Assembly: GCA_963849305.1 (NCBI GenBank)
Contig: CAWKGV010000001.1
Span: forward strand, 124,001 to 188,000
Length of the DNA: 64,000 nt
DNA from: CAWKGV01 sp963849305
Lineage (GTDB): Bacteria > Pseudomonadota > Alphaproteobacteria > Acetobacterales > Acetobacteraceae
Direction: 5' to 3'
Part shown: positions 16,313-26,354 of the stretch, piece after piece
Layout: each line of letters begins with the position of its first letter
How positions within the stretch are numbered: position 1 is the stretch's first letter
Notes under the pieces: model-generated
What the model was told of the DNA's origin: nothing
Seen by the model: the letters and a program-made list of their open reading frames with translations, nothing else
Database searches by the model: none
Made by a program: the position numbers and the translations under genes

Positions 16313-19300
16313 ATGTCGAAGCTTCGCCGCAGCGTGACCGACCGCGTAGCCGGTTTCGTCCGCGACTGGACCTTACCGCGCCAGTTCGCTGGCGGGAACG
16401 TGATGGCGGAGGCGGCGAAGAGCACGCTGTCGACGACCCTGCGTCCGCGGCTCGAGCAGGCGGACCGGATCGGGACCAGCATTTGCCCGTTCTGCGCCGT
16501 GGGCTGCGCGCAGCTTGTCTATGCCAAGAACGGCAAGCCCATCCATATCGAGGGCGATCCGCGCAGCCCGGTCAATCAGGGCACGTTGTGCCCGAAAGGC
16601 GCCGGGACGCTCGGAATGCTGCTCAGCCCCGCGCGGGTGAACCAAATCCTCTATCGCGCGCCCCACGCGGATCACTGGGAATCGCGGCCGCTCGAGTGGG
16701 CGATGGAGCGCATCGCCGAACGGGTGAAGCGCACCCGCGACGAGACGTTCGTGGAATCGCTGGTTGACGGTACGCCGGTTAACCATACGCTCGGGATCGC
16801 CTCGCTCGGGGGCGCCACGTTGGACAACGAAGAAAACTATCTGATGAAGAAGTTGTTCGGCGGCGGCCTCGGGATGGTGAACATCGAGAACCAGGCCAGA
16901 ATCTGACACTCCTCCTCGGTGCCCAGTTTGGGCACCACCTTCGGACGCGGCGCGGCCACGATGGCGCTGTGGGATCTCGCCAACAGCGACGTGATCACCG
17001 TCATGGGCTCCAACATGGCGGAGAACCATCCGGTCGCGTTCCGGTTCGTGACCGAGGCCAAGGCGCGCGGCGCGACGGTCATCCATGTGGACCCACGCTT
17101 CACCCGCACCTCGGCGCTGGCCGACATCCACGCGGCGATTCGCTCGGGCACCGACATCGCCTTCCTGGGCGGGGTGATCCGCTACATCCTGGAGCACGAC
17201 CTCTGGTTCCGCGACTTCGCGCTGGCCTACACCAACATCGCGACGATCATCGAGGACGGCTATCAAGATCCCGAGGACAACGACGGCATCTTCTCCGGCT
17301 TCAATGCCGATAACGCCGCCTACAAGGTGGACACCTGGCAGTACAAAGGGGAAGTGGTCCCCTCGCCGCTCGCCGAACACCATCCGCCGCTGAAATCGAG
17401 GGACGCACAGTCGGGAGAGGCGGAGATGACGCGCCACCCGCCGCCGACCGATTCGACGCTGCGCCACAAGAACTGCGTGTATCAGATTATGCGTCGGCAC
17501 TTCGCGCGCTACACGCCGGAGATGGTCGAGCGCGTGACCGGCTGCCCGCAGGCGACATTTCTGCGCGTGGCCGACGCGATCGCGCGCAACTCCGGGCGCG
17601 AGCGCACCGGCGCGTTCTGTTACGCGGTCGGATGGACGCACCACTCGTACGGCGTGCAGATCATCCGCGCGGCGTCGATCATCCAGGGCCTGCTCGGCAA
17701 TATCGGCCGACCCGGCGGCGGGATCATGGCGCTGCGTGGGCATTGCAGCATCCAGGGCAGCACCGACATCCCGACGCTCTACAACATGTTGCCGACCTAC
17801 CTGCCGCAGCCGAACGCGATGCAGCCGCATCACACGCTGAAGCAGTTCCTAGAGACGGAGACGCCGGCCACGGGCTGGTGGCACAACTTCCCGAAATACA
17901 TGATCAGCCTGTTGAAAGCGTGGTACGGCGCGGATGCCACGAAGGACAATGATTTCTGTTACGACCTGTTGCCCAAGCTGACCGGCGACCATTCGCAGCT
18001 CCCGATGACGCTCGCGATGGTGGACGGGGTGGTCAAGGGCCAGTTCGTGCTCGGCCAGAACCCGGTCGTGGGCGGGGCGAACTCCGATCTGATCGAGCGC
18101 GGCCTGTCGAAGCTCGAATGGCTGGTGGTGCGCGACTTCGCGCTGACCGAGACCGCGGATTTCTGGCAGAAAGGCCGTCTGGTCCAACGTGGCGAGCTAT
18201 GCCCGCAAGACATCGGCACCGAGATCTTCTTCATGCCGAGCGCGATGGCAGCCGAGAAGGAGGGCACCGTCACCAACACCAGCCGGCTGGTGCAGTGGCA
18301 CGACAAGGTCTGCGACCCGCCGGGCGATAGCCGCTCGGAAACGTGGTTCGTGTATCACCTCGGCCGGCGGCTAAAGGAGATGTACGCCGCCAGCACCGAG
18401 CAACGCGACCGCCCGATCCAGGCGCTCACCTGGGAGTATCCGGTGAGCGGGCCATTGCGCGAGCCGGACGCCGCCGCGATCCTGCGCGAGATCAACGGCT
18501 GCACGATTGCGGACGGCAAGCAGCTCACGAGCTATCAGGAGCTGAAGGACGACGGCTCCACCGCCTGCGGCGGCTGGCTCTACACCGGCGTCTTCCCCAG
18601 CGAGCACGACAATAAGTCCCGTTCGCGCAAGCCGGACGGGCCGTACGGACCGGGCAGTCACGCCGGCTGGGCGTTCTCCTGGCCGTCGAACCGGCGGACC
18701 ATGTACAACCGGGCCTCGGCGGACCCCGATGGCAATCCGTGGTCCCAGCGGAAGAAGATGATCTGGTGGGACGACGCGGCAGGCGAATGGAGCGGCAACG
18801 ATGTGCCGGACTTCGTCAAAACCAAGCGCCCCGATATGCGCCCCGATTGGGCGAGCCAACCCAAGGGTATGGAGGCGCTGGGCGGCGCCGACCCGTTCAT
18901 CATGGAGGCGGACGGCAGGTGCGAGTTGTTCGCCCCGTCCGGGCTCAAGGACGGGCCGCTGCCGACCTATTACGAGCCGGTGGAAAGCCCGGTGCGCAAC
19001 TTGTTTTATCAGCAACAGAAAAACCCGGCGGCCAAGCTTTGGGAGCGGCCCGGCAACGAGTTCCACGCGACGGAAGACCCGCGCTATCCATTTGTCTTCA
19101 CCACCTTCCGGCTAACCGAGCTGCATTGCGGCGGCATCGCCACAAGGGTGATGCCGCACACGGCCGAGCTTCAGCCGGAGGCCTTCGTGGAGATCTCGCC
19201 GGAACTGGCCGCCGAATTCGGCATCCGCAATCTCGACTGGACGGTGCTGTCCACCGCGCGGGGCGAGATCGAGGCCAAGGCGCTGGTCACCCAGCGCCTG

Positions 19301-19510
19301 CGGCCGTTTTCGATCGACGGGCGTTGGGTCCACCAGATCGGAATGCCGTGGGTTTATGGCTGGGACGGTTTCGCCCACGGCGACATAGCCAACGTGCTGC
19401 TGGCGATCCACGGCGACCCGAACACCAGCATCCACACCACCAAGGCGCTCACCTGCAATCTGCGCAAGGGCCGGCTGGCGCGGCCTGGGGGCGTCGGCCG
19501 TGGCCAGTGA
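16313..19510 (+). CDS. fdhA: Selenocysteine formate dehydrogenase catalytic subunit (UGA decoded at codon 198)
   Basis: A 1065-residue molybdenum- or tungsten-bis-MGD formate dehydrogenase, the length of FdnG/FdoG (about 1015). The proximal [4Fe-4S] ligands are CPFC and CAQ in CPFCAVGCAQ plus CPKGAG. At 16904-16906 an in-frame TGA falls at the exact place of the metal-ligating selenocysteine: ENQARI-U-HSSS, compared with NQARV-U-HGPT in the family. The frame then continues with VPSLGTTFGRGAATM to a stop at 19508. A SECIS hairpin follows. The start at MSKLRRSV has GGAG 10 bases before. Unlike FdnG, the N-terminus has no evident Tat signal, so location is open. It oxidises formate to CO2. Confidence 0.93.
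16918..16936 (+). other. Bacterial SECIS element
   Basis: A perfect 7-bp stem, GGTGCCC / GGGCACC, with loop AGTTT begins 11 bases after the TGA. E. coli fdhF has the same 11-base spacing before a 17-nt hairpin starting GGT and ending ACC. The loop contains the GU needed by SelB, although the bulged U of E. coli is absent. Confidence 0.8.
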
Positions 19511-19814
19511 GGTGGCGAACGCGCCTGAGATCGGCCGGCAGGCGCTGCGCATCCTCGACAAGCTGCTGGCCGAGAGGCCCGAGAAAGTGGGTCACGACTT
19601 CTCGGAGGCGTCACGCTGGCTGACGGGCTATCGAGACGAGCTGATCGCGGTGTGGCGGCGGACGGGCGCGGAGCGTGATCGTGAGCGCCTGGCGCGGGTC
19701 AATGCCGTGCTGAGCGTGGTCCTCGGTGGGCATTTTCCTCTGGGCGGCGTACCTTGGCAGCATATCGAGCAGGCGCGCAAGGCGCTCTCCGCGGTATTGG
19801 GCGCGGGTAAATGA
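19500..19814 (+). CDS. Small protein downstream of fdhA, hypothetical
   Basis: A 104-residue protein starting with GTG inside the end of fdhA (11-base overlap), hence translationally coupled. It is helical and rich in charged residues (LRILDKLLAERPEKVGHDFSEASRWLTGYRDELIAVWRR), with no cysteines, signal peptide or membrane helix. I do not recognise its family. Coupling to the selenoprotein gene suggests it binds or matures the catalytic subunit, or acts in electron output. It is followed by a 42-base gap and a convergent gene. Confidence 0.7.
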   Translation: MASEVANAPEIGRQALRILDKLLAERPEKVGHDFSEASRWLTGYRDELIAVWRRTGAERDRERLARVNAVLSVVLGGHFPLGGVPWQHIEQARKALSAVLGAGK

Positions 19815-19856
19815 CAACTCCATTCACCGCTCATTCCCGCGAAGCTGCGCGAAACC

Positions 19857-20570
19857 TCAGGGAGTGATGTCGGTCGGCAAGCAGTGCGGCTGCGCGTAAC
19901 CGGTCGGCGGTTCGTCGGGAGCGAGATAGACGATGTTGTCGGTTCCATTGAGGCCGACCCCGCCAGGAATGCCGTCGAGCCCCGCCAAATGCCGCATCCG
20001 ATAGGCAATCGCGTGATCTGCGCAGGACGTGTCGCCGCTGACGCCCAGGCCGCCTATGACCTCTCCACCGGAGTACAGCGCCACGCCGCCGCCGAAGGTG
20101 ATGATACCGCCCGGCACGAAGCCGACGCCCCGATCTTGCGGCAGGAAGAACGGATTGAACGGATTGGAGTCGTTCAGGCCATATAACGAGCCGCCCGGTT
20201 GCGTCGCCGAGTAAAGGTTCGCGGTAGAAAGCGCGAGGCCATCATTGCTGAAACCATTGGCGGTATTCGCCTTTGCGATGGCGATCGCGCGGCTGCCGGG
20301 CCAAGCATCGCCGATCGAAATCACCGAACAGAGCACGCCCGTCCTGTCCACGATCGCCGACCACATGCGGTTCGGAGTGAAGATTCCCCCATTCCCCGAC
20401 TGCACGACTTGAGACAGCGTAGCTTGAACCGCGCTGACGACTGACGGGGGGACGCTACACGCGCTGCCTCCGCCGTGACCCTGGCCGAAACCCTGCGCCG
20501 ACGCGCTCTGGGCAAAGGCCACGGATGACGCGAGAAACCCCAAAGCCGCCGGCGCAATCCACTTCCCCAT
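19857..20570 (-). CDS. Secreted GlcG/HbpS-family heme-binding protein
   Basis: A 237-residue protein with a signal peptide (LGFLASSVAFAQSASA). The GlcG/HbpS fold motifs are AIVDRTGVLCSVISIGDAWPGSRAIAIAKANTANGFS near residue 75-110, VPGGIITFGGGVALYSGGEVIGGLGVSGDT near 150-180, and a SCADHAIAYRM helix after it. Members of the family bind heme or degrade small metabolites in the periplasm or outside the cell. A stretch rich in Gly and Phe follows the signal. It is transcribed from an AT-richer intergenic region; no partner genes are adjacent. Confidence 0.88.
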   Translation of the reverse strand: MGKWIAPAALGFLASSVAFAQSASAQGFGQGHGGGSACSVPPSVVSAVQATLSQVVQSGNGGIFTPNRMWSAIVDRTGVLCSVISIGDAWPGSRAIAIAKANTANGFSNDGLALSTANLYSATQPGGSLYGLNDSNPFNPFFLPQDRGVGFVPGGIITFGGGVALYSGGEVIGGLGVSGDTSCADHAIAYRMRHLAGLDGIPGGVGLNGTDNIVYLAPDEPPTGYAQPHCLPTDITP

Positions 20571-20865
20571 CGCTCACACTCCCCTCGATTTGGTTTTGCC
20601 GTTTTGCCCTAGGCGCGTTCACTTTGAGTGTACACACTGACGCCTTAAGGAATGGATGCAATCGCGTGCAAGTAAGTCCTTTGGATAGGGCTGTCCTCCA
20701 TCAAGACAAGGTTGCGTCCGTAGCTTTATCGGTCGCAGTGATTGCCTATGGTGAGCGAATTAAAACTGATACGAGTTATGACGAATGAGGCGCTTCGCGA
20801 AAGCGGCGCGACGTGCCTGCGTTCGCACAAACGATTGAATCAAAGGAGATCATCTCGCGCAGGCA
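20571..20865. other. AT-richer intergenic region between two minus-strand genes
   Basis: This 295-base gap separates the glycosyltransferase gene (ending 20866) from the HbpS-like gene. It is clearly lower in GC than the flanks, for example 20640-20860. It should contain the promoter of the HbpS-like gene. No gene longer than 40 codons with a ribosome binding site, and no terminator hairpin, was found. Confidence 0.5.
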
Positions 20866-23800
20866 TTAAGCCATCGCGAGGCCGCGCGCGGACTTGCCAA
20901 CAGCCCTTGGCGGACGAAGCCTCCCATGTTCCCGCAGCGCCGTCCAGGAACCGCGACGCTGCTGAGCTTGCGCGCCCAGGGTCCAGTCTAAGCCGAATGC
21001 GGTATTGGCCCGCTCGGCCAATTCGCGGCGGCGCCGGGGTTGGCTGACCATCCGGCTCAACGCCTCGAACCAGGCGGTCTCGGTGTTGGCCACGAGCGTC
21101 GCCAGCGAGCCGCGATAGGCCGGCACGTCGGAGGCCAGCACGGCGAGGCCAAGCGCCGCGTAGTCCAGCGCCTTGATCGCCGATTTGCTGCGGTTGAAGT
21201 CGGTGTCCGCCAGTGGCGCGATGCCGATATCCCAGGCCGGCTGCTGGGTGATCCAGTTCACGAACCCAGGATAGGAGAGATTCGCGTTCGCCGAGGGCGA
21301 AACGCGGTTCACCCAGGCCGGCAGGTCGTTCCGGCCGGTCACGCCGATCAGGTCGATGGCGATTCGGTGCCCGAAGGTCGCGTGCAGGCGCGCGAGCGCC
21401 TTACGCACGATCGCGAAGTCTCCGTCATGCGTGAGCGTCCCCATGCAGAGGATCCGCACCGGCCCCTGCCGGCGCGGCTGGCACGGGCCGAGATCGCCCC
21501 ATAGCCGCTCGTCCAGCCCATTCGGCACCACGCCGATGTCGCGCCGCACCTGGGCCAGGCGTTCGGCGAGCGGCGCGGTCGAGACCCAGACCGCGCTCGC
21601 CCGGCGCAGCAACCGCTCCACGACGCGCGAACGCGGCCGAAGCATGCGCGCCTCCGGGTGCTCGCCCGGGATGTTCAGCAGGTCGTCGTCCAAGTCGTAG
21701 AGCAACGCGCCGCCGGTCTGGCGGCAATGCCGCGCCAGCGCCTCCGCCGTCTCGAGATCGGGGATCGCGTGGCGGTGGGTCGCGATGACGTCGGCGCGAT
21801 AGCTCAGTGCCTGTTCGGCGGTCGCGTGCAGCACATCCATCTCGCCAGCGATGGCGGGATGGCTCAGCGGCTGGAGCAACCGGATATAGGCGCACGGCGT
21901 CGGCATGCCGGTGGTCTCGAAGCGTTCCGGGATCACCACGACGCTGACCCGGCCCGGCCGACGCAGATCGACCAGACCTCCAGTGTCGGTGCCGCGCCGG
22001 GTCTCGCGCGGCACTGGCGCTAGCGGCGAGATATAGGGCTCGGCGTAGAAGTCGGGCAGCGCGGGCCGCGGCGCCAGCGGCGCCAGCGGGGCACGCAGCG
22101 TGGCCCGCACCTGCTCGAACGTCTCGATCCAGGTCTCGGGTCCGGCGTCGGGCTCCACCAACCAGGTCAGCCGGCGGTCGGCCAGGCGCTCCGGAAAGGC
22201 GCCGATCCGCGTGGCCACGATCGGAAGGCCGGTCTCGATCCCGGCGCTGAGCGTGTAACTCCAGGTCTCCGGCCACTGCGCCGGAAACCAAAGAACATGC
22301 GGCCGCGCCTTCGCGAGCAAGGCGGGCAGCTCGCTCTCCCGGTAAGGACCGGTCGCCTTGATGCGGCGCCGCGCAGGGAGGGGCAGGGTCTCCTCCGGGT
22401 ACCCGATCAGGCGGATGTCGATCGCGGCGGGCTCCGCCGCTTCGGCGACGGCGATAACCGCGCGCGCGCCCTTCTGGGGCGCCAGCACGCCGATCACCGC
22501 GACCCGCAGCTTCTCCCCCGTCTTCAGCTTTGGGGCGACGATCTTCCACGGCCCTTCCGGCGCGCGTTCGTGCGGCGCCCCCACCGCCCTCGCGCCCCAG
22601 CCGTGGCGGACCAATCGGAGCCTCACGTCCTCGCTCGGGCAGAGCACGCGCTCGGCCTCGAAGAACAGCCAGGCGTGACGTTGGCGCCATTCCAGGATCT
22701 CGCGAGCCCCATGGCTCGGGCGCTCGGCGATGCAGGCGTTGCAGCCGGCCGGGCCGGGCTCATGGCAATAGGCGCCGTCCAGCCAGGGCAGCAGGTTCAC
22801 CTGCGGACAGAGCGGATGATAGTCGTGCATGGTCACATCGAACGGCACGCGCAGGCGCCGGATCAGCGCCCGCAGATCGACATCCATTCCCAGCATGTGA
22901 TGCACATGCACCCGGACGACATTGGCCGAGGCGAGCACCTCGGCCAGCACATCGAGCCGTTCGGGCGGCAGCTTCGCCTGCCCGTGGCCCAGCAAACTGG
23001 GCGCCGAGATCGCCGCTCCGGCCGCGCTCGGTTGGAGCAGCAGCACGTTGGCGCGTCCGCGCAGCCGCTCGGCCAGCAGCTCGATGTGCCGATCGACGCC
23101 GCCGCCGAGACTGTGCGAAGCGAATAGGATCGTCGGCCGGCCGGAGCGGCGGAACAGGGACGCGGTGATTGCGAACCGGAACGGCTCAGCGGCGCCCAAG
23201 GCGACGTGGCGGGCGACGGCGACACTGAACCCCGGCCAACGGTCCGCGAGCGCCGCGTCGCCCTCGCGCCGAGCGGCCTCAGCGGCTTCGCCGAAGCTGA
23301 CCTCGCCACGGTGATAGACATAGGTGTCGCAGGCCAGCCGGTGGCGCCAGCCGCGTGCCGCCGCGCGTTGGCAGAAGTCGCATTCCTCGCCATAGCCGCG
23401 CCCGAACGCCTTGGCGTCGAACGCGCCCACATCGTCCAGCGCCGCGCGGCGGATATACATGCAGAAGCCCACGGTGGTCGGCACATCCACTTGCCGGCCG
23501 GCATTGGCGGCCCGCACCACCTCGTCCAGTTCGGCCACCGGCAGATCGAAGGCCGGCGGCCCGCCGGCGGCGCTCGGATAGCTGCAAATCGTGGCGTTGT
23601 TGGAGAAGGGCGAGATCGAGGCGATGCGCGGCCCGGCATAGGCGTGCCCAGCGAGGCGGTGCAGCCAGGCGGCGGGAACCTCGGTGTCGCTGTTGAGCAG
23701 CACGACGTCGTGCCGCCCCGCCGCTTCCATGCCACGGTTCGCCGAGGCCACGAAGCCGAGGTTGCGCCGATTGCGCAGCAGCACGATCCGTCCCTCGGCG

Positions 23801-24417
23801 GCCAGCTGGTCGAGCCAGGCCGCGAGGTCGGGCTCGGGCGAGCGGTCATCGACGACGATGACGTGCCCCGGCGGACGGTTGGGGTCGGTCAGCACCGAGT
23901 TCAGGCACCGCCGCGTGTCCTCGAGGCCGCGATAGACCGGAATGACGATGTCCACCGTGACCCCCGCCGGGCAAGAGGGCGAAGGTCCGCGCGCCGGCAG
24001 ATAATCGGCGACATCGACCGGCCGCTCGGTCTGATAGCCGCGCGCGCGGCCGACCAGCAGGTGATAGAGCAGCGGATTGGTGGCCGCTTCCGGGTGCCGG
24101 TCGGCGTAGAACGCGGCGTTGAAGCGAGGATGCGGGTTGCGCAGCTCGGCGGCGCCGATCGTGAGATAATGCAGGAGCGGCGTGAGTTTGGAGCCAATGA
24201 CGTCCGGGTAGTGCTCGCGGTACCAGGCGCCGTCGAAGAACGGGTTCGGATCGCGTCCCTCGTTGGCGCCGAACTGGACGTAGTGCTCGAGCGGGGCCAA
24301 GGACGACGAGCCGATGTCCGGGTATCTGGCGAGGTAGAATGTTTCGTCGAACAGGACGCGAAGGTGGGTGGCCGGGTTTACCTCGGCGCGACGGTGCATC
24401 TTGCGTTTGATGCTCAT
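20866..24417 (-). CDS. Three-module glycosyltransferase (GT2-GT4-GT4)
   Basis: An 1183-residue protein. Residues 20-125 contain three degenerate repeats of the FYLxxYPDI...PLxHYxxxGxxEGRxPxPxFD type, found at the N-terminus of polysaccharide glycosyltransferases. Residues 155-400 are a GT2 domain (VDIVIPVYRG, VVDDRSPEP, LLNSDTEVP with the DxD-like NSD, CDFCQRAAARGW). Residues 430-790 form a GT-B domain (FASHSLGGGVDRHIELL, VIGVLAPQKGARAV, ETWSYTLSAGIETGLPIVATRIGAFPE). Residues 830-1160 form a second GT-B domain (VPNGLDERLW, CMGTLTHDGDF, KALDYAALGLAVLASDVPAYRG). It probably adds several sugars to a surface polysaccharide. It follows the GT61 gene by 8 bases. Confidence 0.9.
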   Translation of the reverse strand: MSIKRKMHRRAEVNPATHLRVLFDETFYLARYPDIGSSSLAPLEHYVQFGANEGRDPNPFFDGAWYREHYPDVIGSKLTPLLHYLTIGAAELRNPHPRFNAAFYADRHPEAATNPLLYHLLVGRARGYQTERPVDVADYLPARGPSPSCPAGVTVDIVIPVYRGLEDTRRCLNSVLTDPNRPPGHVIVVDDRSPEPDLAAWLDQLAAEGRIVLLRNRRNLGFVASANRGMEAAGRHDVVLLNSDTEVPAAWLHRLAGHAYAGPRIASISPFSNNATICSYPSAAGGPPAFDLPVAELDEVVRAANAGRQVDVPTTVGFCMYIRRAALDDVGAFDAKAFGRGYGEECDFCQRAAARGWRHRLACDTYVYHRGEVSFGEAAEAARREGDAALADRWPGFSVAVARHVALGAAEPFRFAITASLFRRSGRPTILFASHSLGGGVDRHIELLAERLRGRANVLLLQPSAAGAAISAPSLLGHGQAKLPPERLDVLAEVLASANVVRVHVHHMLGMDVDLRALIRRLRVPFDVTMHDYHPLCPQVNLLPWLDGAYCHEPGPAGCNACIAERPSHGAREILEWRQRHAWLFFEAERVLCPSEDVRLRLVRHGWGARAVGAPHERAPEGPWKIVAPKLKTGEKLRVAVIGVLAPQKGARAVIAVAEAAEPAAIDIRLIGYPEETLPLPARRRIKATGPYRESELPALLAKARPHVLWFPAQWPETWSYTLSAGIETGLPIVATRIGAFPERLADRRLTWLVEPDAGPETWIETFEQVRATLRAPLAPLAPRPALPDFYAEPYISPLAPVPRETRRGTDTGGLVDLRRPGRVSVVVIPERFETTGMPTPCAYIRLLQPLSHPAIAGEMDVLHATAEQALSYRADVIATHRHAIPDLETAEALARHCRQTGGALLYDLDDDLLNIPGEHPEARMLRPRSRVVERLLRRASAVWVSTAPLAERLAQVRRDIGVVPNGLDERLWGDLGPCQPRRQGPVRILCMGTLTHDGDFAIVRKALARLHATFGHRIAIDLIGVTGRNDLPAWVNRVSPSANANLSYPGFVNWITQQPAWDIGIAPLADTDFNRSKSAIKALDYAALGLAVLASDVPAYRGSLATLVANTETAWFEALSRMVSQPRRRRELAERANTAFGLDWTLGAQAQQRRGSWTALREHGRLRPPRAVGKSARGLAMA

Positions 24418-24425
24418 AGGCAAGG

Positions 24426-26354
24426 CTACCTGCGGTTCTCGACCACCGAGGTCAAGCAATTGGTGTCGAGAACCGGTATATTCGGCACCGTCGCATAAAA
24501 TGTTTCGATCTCGCGCTGCAGATCCCTGAACTCACCAATGATGGTTTGGAAGTTTTTTTGGAGCGTTTGGTCATTACGGTTTAGATTCTCGACCAGCACC
24601 AAGCCGGTGGGCGGGGCGTTGAAGGCGGTAATGGACAGATCCGGCCGGTATCGTTGCAGAATTGGCAGTATTTTCCAAACATCGCCGGTCCACCATGCCG
24701 GATGGGAAGACTCGCGACGGCTTGCGGCGTCGCCCTCATCACGGACAGCCATGTACGGGTCCAACGGCAGGCAATCATGCATGACAATTATCGAACCTGG
24801 ATCACAACAAGCCTCGACATGCATGAAATCACTCAGCAGGTTTTCCACCAGGTGCATTCCGTCCAGGAAGGCAAAGTCGATGCCGCGTTCCAGGAGCACG
24901 GACGGATCATATCGCTGAAAGAAATCATCGCTTTTCATCTGAAAGAGCAGAATGGCGGGAGCCATCGGAGGCATTCTAATCTGTGGCTGAAACCTGACGT
25001 CGATCCCGATCGCCGGGCATTCCGCGAGCGCCAATGTTTGGCCATCAAGAACGCCGATCTCGAGATAAGATCGCGGCTCCCTCGTCCGGTGAATCAGGCG
25101 CAAGCACTCCTGGTATGGAAGTCCCGGATGCTCCGGCAATGACGGGAATCGCCGCGTCGCCGAGGCAGTATCGGCCGCGCTTGTCTTGGTCTCGATCTGG
25201 GGTGGTCCGGGGCGGAACTTCTCAAGCGCGGCTGTGAGAAGCTTCAGATCGGCGGTGAACGGACTGTTGGGTGGCTCCGCCACGCCGTCCTGCACCCTTC
25301 CCAGGATCTCGACGTAGTTGATCCCGAGTTGTCCGACCAAGTCCCAAAAAAACGGCTCCGCCCAATTATTCGGAGCTAGAACGACGAGCGTGCTGCCCGG
25401 GTCGGCGAACAGCATGTTGGTGAGGGCGGCTCCCTTGACGCCGACCACGATCTCCGCTTCCGAAAAGACACGGGCTTGCTCGCGCAAGCTCAGCTCCTCG
25501 GGGCGCAAAATCTCGAATCCGTGCGCTTCGCACAGACCCTGGACGTCGGGTTCGTTCACGAGGCGTCGCGAACTGCCCGGCTCCCGGGCGATGTAAATCC
25601 GCCTGTTGCTCTTGGCGGCCGGCTTGGGGCCAAGGAGCTTCTGGCGCAGCCCCCGAATTGCGTGCGGCAGCTTGAACAGCGGGGATACGCTGACCGGCGT
25701 CACATAGCATAGGTCCGAGAACAGCATCGTTTCCGCATCGCCATGTTCCAGGACCGGAAAGCGCGGAGCGAGCATGTCTAGGGTCTCAGCAACCCGCTGG
25801 CGCATCCTTGGTTCGGTCTGCCGACCGACGACGATCCGGATCCCGTCCTCTTGCAGAGTGTCGGCAACCAGCGCGAGCAAGGCGGCCGAATCGAGCAACC
25901 AATGTCCATAATTCCGCCACCACGGTCCTTTTGCGAGTAGGCATGGCTGGGTCTGCGTCGTGATCGAACCGGATGGCGCGAGAAAAAGTTGCTGACCCAC
26001 TGCTCGGAAGCCGGGCGGAAGCCGCTTCTGCTCGAGGATGGCGCGGCAACTCTCCTGAAGCAGCACGCCGTTTCTGGTTATCACCGACCCCTGCCCGACC
26101 ACAAGCGCGTCGGAGAGCACGATCGCCAGCGTTGGGCCGTACCGCTGAACATGTTGGTCCAGGTCCCGCGCGTAGCCGTGGAAGGCCGGATTCAGCTCGT
26201 TCAGGTTGACGACGGAAGCCGGCCTTCGCTCGTACTGGCCTCCCGGGATCAGCAGCTTAACGCCCCGAATGCCAGCCGCCACGCGTGTGGCTTCGTCCTC
26301 CAGGAGCGCGTGGGCTGAACGCAGCGCCAACGGTTGGTCGGGGTTGATTGTCAT
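24426..26354 (-). CDS. GT61-family glycosyltransferase fused to a class I methyltransferase
   Basis: A 642-residue protein. The first 370 residues match DUF563/GT61 transferases: LAKGPWWRNYGHWLLDSAALLALV, then RRIYIAREPGSSRRLVNE and GVKGAALTNMLFADPGSTLVVLAPNNW. The last 230 residues form a Rossmann methyltransferase of the CmcI/class I type: SYLEIGVLDGQTLAL for SAM binding, IDFAFLDGMHLVENLLSDF, and IIVMHDCLPLDP. The enzyme probably adds a sugar and methylates or otherwise modifies the same polysaccharide. GC is lower than in the flanks. It is transcribed before the three-module glycosyltransferase. The two domains are joined by a roughly 20-residue linker around TKTSAADTAS. Confidence 0.85.
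   Translation of the reverse strand: MTINPDQPLALRSAHALLEDEATRVAAGIRGVKLLIPGGQYERRPASVVNLNELNPAFHGYARDLDQHVQRYGPTLAIVLSDALVVGQGSVITRNGVLLQESCRAILEQKRLPPGFRAVGQQLFLAPSGSITTQTQPCLLAKGPWWRNYGHWLLDSAALLALVADTLQEDGIRIVVGRQTEPRMRQRVAETLDMLAPRFPVLEHGDAETMLFSDLCYVTPVSVSPLFKLPHAIRGLRQKLLGPKPAAKSNRRIYIAREPGSSRRLVNEPDVQGLCEAHGFEILRPEELSLREQARVFSEAEIVVGVKGAALTNMLFADPGSTLVVLAPNNWAEPFFWDLVGQLGINYVEILGRVQDGVAEPPNSPFTADLKLLTAALEKFRPGPPQIETKTSAADTASATRRFPSLPEHPGLPYQECLRLIHRTREPRSYLEIGVLDGQTLALAECPAIGIDVRFQPQIRMPPMAPAILLFQMKSDDFFQRYDPSVLLERGIDFAFLDGMHLVENLLSDFMHVEACCDPGSIIVMHDCLPLDPYMAVRDEGDAASRRESSHPAWWTGDVWKILPILQRYRPDLSITAFNAPPTGLVLVENLNRNDQTLQKNFQTIIGEFRDLQREIETFYATVPNIPVLDTNCLTSVVENRR

Noticed and set aside
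16904..16906. TGA read as a true stop, making a truncated FdhA plus an independent gene at 16919
   Set aside because: Sec position, family alignment and the SECIS hairpin all fit readthrough; neither piece alone is a known protein.
16373..17833. 486-codon minus-strand frame antisense to fdhA
   Set aside because: It mirrors the codon bias of fdhA and has no ribosome binding site or domain.
23206..24498. 430-codon plus-strand frame opposite the glycosyltransferase
   Set aside because: No motif; the glycosyltransferase domains on the minus strand are clear.
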